A stretch of DNA of 64,000 nucleotides. Source: Pempheris klunzingeri. Lineage: Eukaryota; Chordata; Actinopteri; Acropomatiformes; Pempheridae. The first letter of the stretch is position 1. Each line of letters begins with the position of its first letter. This document shows positions 37,649-48,170 of the stretch, one piece after another. The stretch covers positions 24,146,667-24,210,666 of the forward strand of contig NC_092018.1 of NCBI RefSeq assembly GCF_042242105.1. The letters are read 5' to 3'. Made by a program: the position numbers and the translations under genes. The notes beneath the pieces are model-generated. The model worked only from the letters and a program-made list of their open reading frames with translations. It did no database searches and had not been told where the DNA came from.

Positions 37649-40300
37649 ATGGTAAGTGGACACGCATTTCATTGTTACTGCATTTGATCTCATTCGAAGT
37701 ACAGCCGCGCTGCAAGGGGATATTCTGTTTCTGCTGCATGTTAATGTGTTAATGTAGTATATTATATATATTTATATATTTATATAATATACTGTCATGG
37801 CACGCTTTGATAAATTATACATCTTCCTCGCCTCACACCAACGATAATCAATATGTTCGTGGGTACTGAATACAGATCAACCAAAAAACTCATCAATAGG
37901 ACAGCACTCAAGTTGTCCTATTGATGAATTATTTATTATTTTTGTCCACTCACGATACTGAAATTAAAAAGAAAACTATGTGAATTGGTAGTTGTAGAAT
38001 GGAGCGAAGAGGGGAGGACAGATGAAATAATGAAACAATGAGAGAGAGGAGGACATGGCCGAGAAGAAGAGAAAGAGGAGTGTGGAAGAAAAGAAAAGGA
38101 AACACTCGAAGGAGAGGAGAGGAAAAAGGAGAGGGAGGGGAGTGGAAAAAGAAAGGAGTGGAGACAAGGGGAATGTAGAGGGAAGGAAAAGAGGGGAGGA
38201 ACTAGGAGAGGACAGGTATGGAAGGGAAAAGGAGAGGAGCCGAGAGAGGGAAGAAAAGGAGAGGAAACAGATGAAAGGAAGGGGGGGGGGGGAATGAGAG
38301 CAAACCAGGATAAGAGAGGAAATTGGAGAAAAAAGGAGTGGAGGGCAGCGGAAAGAGAGGGAGAAGGGGGGAGCAACAGGTAGAGGCTACAAACAGGTCA
38401 AGAATAATTGGATGTCTTGTTTTGATCAGTGAAGTTTGTGCTGGTCCTCTCAGAACTGAGCCGCGCTGACAAACAGCAAACTTTGCCTTCCGTCCTATGA
38501 GTCGTACGTGAATCATCTTAAAACAAAATAAAGAAATAAATAAAGCTGAGCGCTGGAGGTCCCGTCCATTAGATATACTAGTGCTCGAGAGCTAATCCAC
38601 AACAAGGGTTAGACAGCAGCTGTCGAGGGGCCTGTGGAGCCAAGCAATGTGATGTCATCGCACCGCATCCCTTCAACGCTGTTTTTCACAGTTTCTTGGC
38701 AGTCATGTAAATAGCTTGACATAATCCTTGTCTCCGAGGGATTTCTGATCAAACAGGGCTCAGTGTACCATCCTGTCATCTCCCAGGCCCTATAGAATAA
38801 TCCCTCATGTGATCCTGGGACTGTGGGAGTGCGGGCAGCGGACCACACCTTCCCTCAGCTTAGCCTGCATTCTCACAAAATTTGAGGCTTGAATAAATAT
38901 TTCCACAACAAACTGACAGTGTTTGTAGTCCCTCCTAATGAAATGCATGCCCCCAGTATAAACCTGGCCTATTGTGCAATTAATGCGCCCACACTTGGTA
39001 CGTTTGCTGATCATTGGCTCGTTATCGCACGCATAACGTGGCACGGTTAAAACCGATAATGAGTGAAGCCGAAGCAGAGAGCCAGACGTTGATCGTGTCA
39101 TTAGCATTGGATCTAATTAGAGTGTCGTTGTCTTAAAAACCCACAGTCTCCCAAGAAAGCCAAGAAAAGAGCAGGGGGAGCCAGCTCCAATGTGTTCTCC
39201 ATGTTTGAGCAGGCCCAGATCCAGGAGTTCAAAGAAGTCAGTGCTCGTCCTAATGGGTTTTTTTCACATTGAATTTGAGCAGCTTACTTTGTAGTGAATG
39301 CGTACTGTGCACACTGGAGACACAGCATGTAACAATCACACCTCTGCAGGCCTTTACTATCATGGACCAAAACAGGGATGGTTTCATTGACAAGAATGAC
39401 CTGAGAGACACTTTTGCAGCTTTAGGTAAGAGCACCTCTTGAGTGAGAGTGGACCCATTCATAAATATTTTCCTTGTTTCATGTGACGCAAACTGAATAT
39501 TTTTGATTTGGACTGTCGCTCGGACAAAGCATGTAATGTGAGGAAGTCACCTCAGGTGTCTGGAACAGAAGAAAAAAGAACTTTTTTCTTTTCTTTCATT
39601 TTAGTGACCAATTGATTCACCAGTGAATTGAGGAAATAAGAATCAGATTAATCAATAATGAAAATGAAACTTGCTCCAAACATTAATTTGACCTCATCTG
39701 CCATCTCGCCTCAGGCCGTTTAAATGTCAAGCAAGAAGAGATTGATGAGATGCTGAAGGAGGCACCAGGACCGATTAATTTCACAGTCTTTCTCACCATG
39801 TTTGGAGAGAAACTAAAAGGTGAGGTGAGGAAAAGATATTACCTTTGTTTTAGTTTTTCATCAACTCAGAGCTGCTGCTGCTGTCCGTCTTTAGGCGCCG
39901 ACCCAGAGGAGACCATCCTCAACGCTTTTAAAGTCTTTGATCCTGAAGGAAAAGGAACGCTAAAGAAAGATTTGTGAGTAACAGCGTGGCGCTCTGTTGT
40001 TGTTGGATGAGGAGAATGAACGTCTGCTCATCATCTCTGCTTATCTGTGCAGTGTGACCGAGATGCTGACGACCCAGGCGGACAGGTTCTCCCCTGAAGA
40101 GGTCAGAGCTCTACTCCGGACAGTGTTAGAACGTTGCGTTGCTGAGGTTGACATTCTTCAAAAACATCTTCTTCTTTATTACTTTATGCCCGTAGATGGA
40201 ACAGATGTTCGCAGCATTCCCGCCGGATGTAGCAGGAAACCTGGACTACAATAACTTGGTCTATGTCATCACACATGGGGAAGAGAAAGACCAAGAATAG
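37649..40300 (+). CDS. myl2: Myosin regulatory light chain 2, cardiac/slow muscle
   Basis: Seven coding exons: 37649-37651, 39147-39236, 39350-39425, 39715-39819, 39895-39973, 40053-40101 and 40196-40300. Together they encode 168 aa (human MYL2 has 166), all with GT-AG introns. Exon 1 codes only the initiator Met, as in mammalian MYL2. The N-terminus [12 protein letters not shown] leads to Ser15 in GGASSNVF, the expected myosin light chain kinase site. The first EF-hand loop, [12 protein letters not shown] (residues 37-48), keeps the divalent-cation ligands; later EF-hand-like lobes follow ([11 protein letters not shown]). The tail ends HGEEKDQE, slightly longer than in human. The protein binds the myosin heavy chain neck and tunes contraction. 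Placement between cux2 and ppp1cc matches human MYL2. Which teleost duplicate it is cannot be told here. Confidence 0.97.
37756..37793. repeat. AT-rich perfect-arm palindrome
   Basis: AGTATATTATATA (37756-37768) is exactly inverted as TATATAATATACT (37781-37793), with a 12-base AT spacer. The sequence could extrude as a cruciform. Confidence 0.8.
37890..37927. repeat. Perfect 14-bp inverted repeat (hairpin)
   Basis: TCATCAATAGGACA (37890-37903) is exactly inverted as TGTCCTATTGATGA (37914-37927) around a 10-base loop. A perfect stem of this length in mixed-composition DNA is unlikely by chance. It is too short for a canonical miRNA precursor. Confidence 0.8.
37998..38375 (+). repeat. Polypurine tract in myl2 intron 1
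   Basis: About 380 bases consist almost entirely of A and G on the plus strand (gaggag/gaaaag-type words), with only scattered pyrimidines and a long G run near 38281. Such tracts can form intramolecular triplexes (H-DNA) and slow polymerases. It lies about 350 bases downstream of the myl2 start codon. Confidence 0.85.
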
Positions 40301-40404
40301 ATCCATTATTTCTGAGGTTGTTCTCTGGACGTTTAAACCAGTAGGTCATGTCTGTGCCCAGATATGTGCGTGATCACACAGACTGTAGCATACATTTAGA
40401 GCAA

Positions 40405-40422
40405 AATAAAGATGGAAATAAA
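40405..40422 (+). terminator. myl2 polyadenylation signals
   Basis: AATAAA occurs at 40405-40410 and again at 40417-40422, about 105 bases after the stop codon. This gives a short 3' untranslated region, as usual for muscle light chain genes. Confidence 0.8.
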
Positions 40423-41521
40423 TATTGCCAATTTCAGCCTCAGTTTTTTGAATTACATCATTATGTATTAATATATTACTGATGTGTTAATTCTAATCTT
40501 TATAGTATGTATAGGTATGTTTATTATTATGAACACTTAAACTCCTACTATGTAACAAGTGAAATTAAAGGTTTACGTTAACACAGAAAAGGAAGTGTTT
40601 AAAATGTTTTGATATCATGCTAATAGTGTTAATGAGAGGAGAAAAGGTTATTACTGGCAGATATTATTCGCAGAACCATAAGGTTTTGATGAAGTAGGAG
40701 ATTTCCAGTGGTCAGGAGGTTAAACACATAGGCATGTGAGGATGTTAGTTAATCCCTCTGTGAGAAACAGCAATTACCCTTTTCTATTTGGCCCGATGGG
40801 AGATAGATTTGTGTGGCTTTACCATAGTTTGAGCAGGAAAAGCTGTCTCCGTACTCATATTGAATTATCTGTATAGGGTAATTTGAGTTTTAGTTCAGTG
40901 GTGACCGTGCAGCATTTTGGTAATGGCTAAAAAAGAAAACAGGAAGAATCTGTATGTCCAATCAAAAAGGTTTTATGAACAGGCCAAAGGTAATAGTTTC
41001 CCTCGTTAACCCATGGCTGCACTACGCTAAGGTCTTTAAGTGTATTTCAAAAATAGTTCTGTTAGAGACGAACCCTTTCCTTCTCTAAGTGTTCCAGTTT
41101 TCCTATAACACAGGACCAAAATACATTTGCAATAAATGTAATTGTTTTGCATCTGAAACAACGTCCATCAGTTCATTTCTGATCAAAAGGAGTCAAGCCT
41201 GCCACCTAACTAAAGTTAATATTACATGAAAATAAAAATCTGTTACATTTGCTACAGGGACACACAGTTTTCTATTTGCTAGACTTTATATGTGCTTTGC
41301 TGCACGTTACATTACCAGTATCATAGCAGTACTCTGCTGTAAAAACAATATTTAAAGGTGTGAAAAACTGAACAGGAACTGTATAAATTTGGTTCCCTGT
41401 CAATATATGATAACTGCCAAAACACTGCAAAATGGTTTGTGGTGGATACAATGTTGTGTTTTCCATCCATCTTGAATTTTCTCTGTCAAAATTCTTGTTT
41501 ATTCAACAAAACTAACACATA

Positions 41522-42812
41522 CAGTACTGTCTAAAAGTTTTAGGCAGGTGTGAAAAAATGCTGTTAACTAAGAATGCTTTCAAAAATATAAGATTTAATT
41601 GTTTATTTTTATCTATTCACAAAATGCAAAGTGAGAGAACAGAAGAAAAACCTAAAGCAAATCAATGTTTGGGTGTGGCCAGCCTTTGCCTTCAAAACAG
41701 CATCAATTCTTTTAGGTACACTTGCACAAAGTCAGTTATACCAGTTATACCAAACAGATGCTAATAAGGATCAATTCAATTTCTTATGTAGGTTGGAACA
41801 CAGTCATTAGACTTAGAACTGGGTGAGGAACAGACAAACTCTGCTGCAAAGGTGAGGTTGTGGAAGACAGTTTCATGTCACAGGTCATCATGTTCAGACT
41901 GAGCACAGCAACAAGACACAAGGTGGTTATCCTGCATCAGCAAGGTCTCCCCCAGGCAAAGATTTCAGAGCAGACTGGGGTTTCAAGATGTATTTTTCAA
42001 GTTCTTTTGAAGAATCACAAAGAAACGGCAACGGCCAAGGATACTTCGTGCAGCAGATGAAAGACACATTATGCTCACTTCACTTCGAAATCAGAAGATG
42101 TCCAGCAGTGCTGTCAGCTCAGAACTAGCAGAAACCAGTGGGACCAGGTACACCAATTTACTGTGCACAGAAGTCTGGCCAGAAGTGGTCTTCATGGAAG
42201 AACTGCAGCCAAAAAGCCAAACCTCCAACGTGGAAACATGGCCAAGCAACTCAACTATACATGAAAATATAGGAACTGAGATGCAGAAAAATGGCGGCAG
42301 GTGCTCTGGACTGATGAGTCAAAATTTTAAATAAACATCTAGTCTGTCTGGGATCACGTGAAGAGACAGAAGGATTTGACACAGCCCATATCCACAGAAG
42401 ATCTGTGGTTAGTTCTCCAACATGTCCAGATGTTTGGAACTACCTTCCTGCCGAGGTCTAAACAGTGGGCGGCTGTGGATCAGAGGTAGAGTGGGTCGTC
42501 CATCAATCGGAAGGTCGGTGGTTTGATCCCTGGCTCCTGTGAATCAGCATGTCGATGTGTCCTTGAAACCCCAACTTGCTCCTGAAGCATAGTTTCAGAG
42601 TGTGAATGTGTGTAGATTCCTCCTGAATGAATGACGTGTGAGTGATGTGTAAAACCGTGTACCTGGAAGAATTGATGCTGTTTTGAAGGCAAAGGCTCGT
42701 CACACCATACATTGATTTGATTTAGGTTTTTCTTCTGTTCTCTCACTTGGCATTTTGTAAATTGATAAAAAAAAATTAAAAAATGTAATTTGATGTTTTT
42801 GAAAGCATCATT
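41522..42812 (+). mobile_element. Tc1-like transposon with long inverted repeats, deleted core
   Basis: The left end starts 'cagtactgtctaaaag' right after TA. Inverted repeats of about 150 bp match between 41570-41721 and 42658-42811 (for example 'gagagaacagaagaaaaacc' on the left against its complement on the right). The outermost 50 or so bases of the right end are not recognisable. Between them lies a broken transposase on the plus strand: an N-terminal helix-turn-helix region (41896-42060, TRHKVVILHQQGLPQAKISEQ) with a frameshift after about 42015, a middle part ending in the WTDESKF-like first catalytic Asp at about 42310-42330, then a jump straight to the C-terminal SVWDHVKRQKDL (about 42342). 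The second and third catalytic acidic residues are missing, so the copy cannot be autonomous. A SINE-like unit is inserted at 42467-42656. Confidence 0.88.
42467..42656 (+). mobile_element. tRNA-derived SINE-like unit nested in the Tc1 element
   Basis: The 5' part resembles a tRNA gene: an A-box-like 'tggatcagaggtagagtgg' (from 42476) and a B-box GGTTTGATCCC (42520-42530), close to the consensus GGTTCGANTCC. The tail ('catgtcgatgtgtccttg', then 'gtgaatgtgtgtagattcc') resembles the body of a well-known teleost repeat family carrying such a head. It sits where the Tc1 transposase C-terminal end should join the right inverted repeat. It is not a functional tRNA: the acceptor stem and anticodon arm do not pair properly. 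The class is likely SINE but not proven. Confidence 0.6.
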
Positions 42813-43462
42813 GTCAATTGTCCCTGTGATCCCAACATTGCTGCATAATTACCTGGTAAATACCACCACTGCTGTGTATGGTATCTCTATGTGTCAGCCC
42901 TGCTAGGGTGTACCCAGCCTCAGCGTCAGCTGGGAGTGATACAGATAATGGATGAATATGACCACTACTTCTCTATTACTGTTTAGGACACATCAAGTTA
43001 TTGCAAATTAACTATATAATGAACTGCTTTCTTTCTTGTAAAGTCACCAACTCAGGTGAGGTTCAGGTGCTTCTATTTGTACATTAAGTATTTTATCATT
43101 ATTTTAGAATACAATTAGCACTTGAATTTGGCATACAACGTGTTGTTGTTACTAATCCCCGTTAGCTGAACTTAAATTAATCAAATGCTTTATCAATAAA
43201 TGTAAGATAATGACTGGATCTAACCTTGCATCATGGTAACGTTATGTTTTGCTCCAATGGATTATGAATTAGAATACTGGTGCAGTTAAGGTGCTTTAAA
43301 ATGATTCTGTCCCTTCACTGTGAAAACCTTGATTTATTATGTGTAGCATGTATATATAATGTACTTAATGATCAACTTGATGTGTTGGTGCTATTTCTCT
43401 TGCCTGTTCATTCTGAAGCTGAGCCTCGTCTAAATGGGTTAAAGCGTCTTTCTCCATCCGGT

Positions 43463-43478
43463 CCACTAGGGGGCAGCA
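43463..43478 (+). promoter_or_regulatory. CTCF-like motif, plus orientation
   Basis: CCACTAGGGGGCAGCA matches the CTCF core CCASNAGGGGGCRC closely, on the plus strand, about 410 bases upstream of the ppp1cc ATG. Its orientation is opposite to the site at 34071-34086, so the two point away from each other with myl2 between them. Confidence 0.55.
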
Positions 43479-43635
43479 GCAGCGCAGCTACCGCCAGCCT
43501 CCTTGAAGCCGCTTGGTTGGCTGTACAAGGTGCGGCAGAGAAAAACGGAGACGGGACACCATTACTAGCTAACAGCTAGTGCGGCTCACATTTATTTTTT
43601 TTACTCCCCGTTTCTCAGCAAAAGCCAACATTTGG

Positions 43636-43793
43636 ATGTAGATTTTTTTTTTTTAAACTGCGATGTCGACGGAGTGTGCTAGATTGTGAAAAGTGTCAAC
43701 GAGCAGCTCAAACAGAAGCAGGGTCACACCAACATCTTTACCCTCAGCCGGAAAATCAGCCAAGCTAACGTTAGGCGGCTAATGCCAGGATAG
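43636..43793 (+). promoter_or_regulatory. Upstream ORFs ahead of ppp1cc
   Basis: If transcription begins before about 43630, the leader holds three tiny upstream ORFs. One is a minimal ATG-TAG at 43636-43641, one has eight codons (43663-43689, MSTECARL) and one has three codons (43782-43793). All end before the main ATG at 43874. The transcription start is not visible in the sequence, so their inclusion in the mRNA is inferred. Confidence 0.4.
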
Positions 43794-43873
43794 CTAGCGG
43801 GCTAGCTTTCACTAGTGCGTTAACGCCAACACCTAGATTCGACTGAGTCGGTTTTGCTAAACACAACGTTGCA

Positions 43874-46754
<2,881 letters not shown>

Positions 46755-47255
46755 GTGTGGGGGAACAAATGGGTCACACTCCTCTGTTCTGCTTTCATCT
46801 TCTGCATTAGAAGGATTGGTTGTCCTTCATCCTGCCAATACTGAAAAGATATTCACTCCTACCTGATGAAAGCAAATATTTTGTTGTTTTGTCCACGGGG
46901 GTAAATTGATATGTCACCATGAAAACCTCAGGTGTTTTGCACTCCATTTTGCAGCTAGTCTTTGCCACATATGACTGTTCAATCAGGAAAAATGTAACAA
47001 TACGGCTACTTATGCACAGGAATGCCTTGTTTGAAGCTGTGCACAATTTTTCCAGTTTCTTTCTTGTCTTATTAATTTGTCCTATTTTTCACACTGTTGG
47101 TAATGGGTATTAATGGCTATAAAACCAATGGGGGAAAAGTCACATACACCTGTTTACTTCTGTAAAACTTTTATTTACAGTTTATTTACAGTGAGTGTCA
47201 TAGGATATTGACTTTACACTTGCATCATCACATTTTTAAACAAGTCTTGTGCTAA

Positions 47256-47306
47256 AATAAAATGAATAAAGAAGCACTCTTGTAATGTCTAAATCTTTCT
47301 AATAAA
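47256..47306 (+). terminator. ppp1cc polyadenylation signals
   Basis: AATAAA occurs at 47256-47261, 47265-47270 and 47301-47306, about 500-550 bases after the stop codon. The clustered signals suggest the end of the ppp1cc transcript near 47290-47330. Confidence 0.75.
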
Positions 47307-47441
47307 CTTTGAGTGTATTTTAGGGGGAAACTGAGAGCCTGGTGTCATTTGTTCCTAAGAACTTCTTTTGTTTTTAAAAACCACAAAACTGCTTGTTGCC
47401 TAAGAATACACCATGAAGAGAGGGGCTCAATCAGTCAATAC

Positions 47442-47455
47442 CCACAAGGGGGAGA
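47442..47455 (+). promoter_or_regulatory. Weaker CTCF-like motif
   Basis: CCACAAGGGGGAGA resembles the CTCF core but deviates after the G run. It has the same orientation as the site at 43463, and lies just beyond the ppp1cc polyadenylation signals. Confidence 0.3.
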
Positions 47456-47759
47456 CAGAATAGAATGCGAAGTCCAGGCAAGGAAAGTGGAGGAAAGATG
47501 TCAGAATGCATTTGAAAAGTGCGACCAGTCCTTAAAATTAATGTTAATATTTGTATTTTTGCTATTTTATCAGGGGCTGGCTGTTTGCTCATTTCGGTAT
47601 TTCTGTTTAATGTGGATTCCAAATCCATTCTGAGTTAATTCGTCCACATGTACTTACTCGTGAACCTTTTCTATGCACAGTTTCATTATTATGAATAAGA
47701 AAACAGCTGCCTCCAAGTGACGTTTCCTTATTAGGAAACGTACGTTGCGTAATGATGTC

Positions 47760-47767
47760 TGACGTCA
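47760..47767 (+). promoter_or_regulatory. CRE (CREB/ATF) palindrome upstream of pptc7
   Basis: TGACGTCA, a full cAMP-response element, lies about 410 bases before the pptc7 ATG and about 110 before the upstream ORF, in a CG-rich segment. Full CREs near start sites are often functional; activity here is inferred. Confidence 0.5.
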
Positions 47768-47868
47768 GAGCAGTCACAAGACCCTGCTAGCAGCTCGCGG
47801 TGTGTGCGTGAGGCCACAGGGCAGCTCGTTCTCACCTAGTGTAGCGTCTCAGAGGCAGCGCTGGCATC

Positions 47869-47931
47869 ATGGACGCTGAGAAACAGCTTCTACGGGTGTT
47901 TTGGAGCGAAAGAGTCGACTGTTTTTTGTGA
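47869..47931 (+). promoter_or_regulatory. Upstream ORF in the presumed pptc7 leader
   Basis: An ATG with strong context (A at -3, G at +4) opens a 20-codon frame beginning MDAEKQLLRVFW, with a stop at 47929-47931, some 240 bases before the pptc7 ATG. The main ATG has a weaker context (G at -3, T at +4). If both are in the same mRNA, the upstream ORF should dampen pptc7 translation. Confidence 0.45.
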
Positions 47932-48170
47932 ATTTCACGGCGCAGGAACAAAGCTCCCGGTGGCTGCCCTTGTTTAATCAGCGGAAGGCATTGTGTACGC
48001 GTGCGTGGTGGCTGTTGTTGTCAGCGGCGGCGTCCTGCCGTTAGCTTCGCCACACATCTTCAGCCTTCAGTCAACACGCTAGCGAGTCAGTATTGTGCGC
48101 TTGCATCGACGCTAAGCTAGCGGGGCTGCTAGCTTGGCCGGTTTGTTTGGTGGGAGCTGGTGTGTAGGTG

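Larger units (their letters stand above)
37652..39146 (+). other. myl2 intron 1 with unusual DNA structures
   Basis: This 1.5 kb intron follows a coding exon of just three bases. It contains an AT-rich palindrome (37756-37793), a perfect 14-bp hairpin (37890-37927) and a polypurine tract (37998-38375) with a 12-13 base G run near 38281. The 146-codon open frame on the minus strand across the tract is an artefact of its polypyrimidine complement (almost only S, P, L and F). The remainder up to 39146 shows nothing recognisable. Confidence 0.75.
40423..43462. other. myl2-ppp1cc intergenic region
   Basis: Apart from the nested Tc1-like element (41522-42812) and the CTCF-like site at its right end, I see no gene, RNA or repeat here. 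In human, CCDC63 lies between MYL2 and PPP1CC; no trace of its coiled-coil coding sequence is visible. Short open frames (such as 43280-43579) have no family features and end inside the presumed ppp1cc promoter. Confidence 0.6.
47307..48170. other. ppp1cc-pptc7 intergenic region and pptc7 leader
   Basis: Under 0.9 kb separates the ppp1cc end from the pptc7 start codon. It contains a weaker CTCF-like motif (47442-47455), a perfect inverted repeat (47721-47740), a full CRE palindrome (47760-47767), then a CG-rich leader with a 20-codon upstream ORF (47869-47931). HVCN1 and TCTN1, which occupy this position in human, leave no room or trace. Confidence 0.65.

Noticed and set aside
37936-38376. 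146-codon open frame on the minus strand made almost only of S, P, L and F
   Set aside because: It is the polypyrimidine complement of the purine tract in myl2 intron 1. Low complexity, no family features, and antisense to an intron.
42467-42535. tRNA-like sequence with A and B boxes
   Set aside because: The cloverleaf does not pair properly and the sequence continues into a repeat body inside a transposon, so it is a SINE-type head and not a tRNA gene.
43280-43579. 99-codon open frame just upstream of ppp1cc
   Set aside because: No similarity I can recognise; it crosses the CTCF-like site and ends in the presumed promoter.
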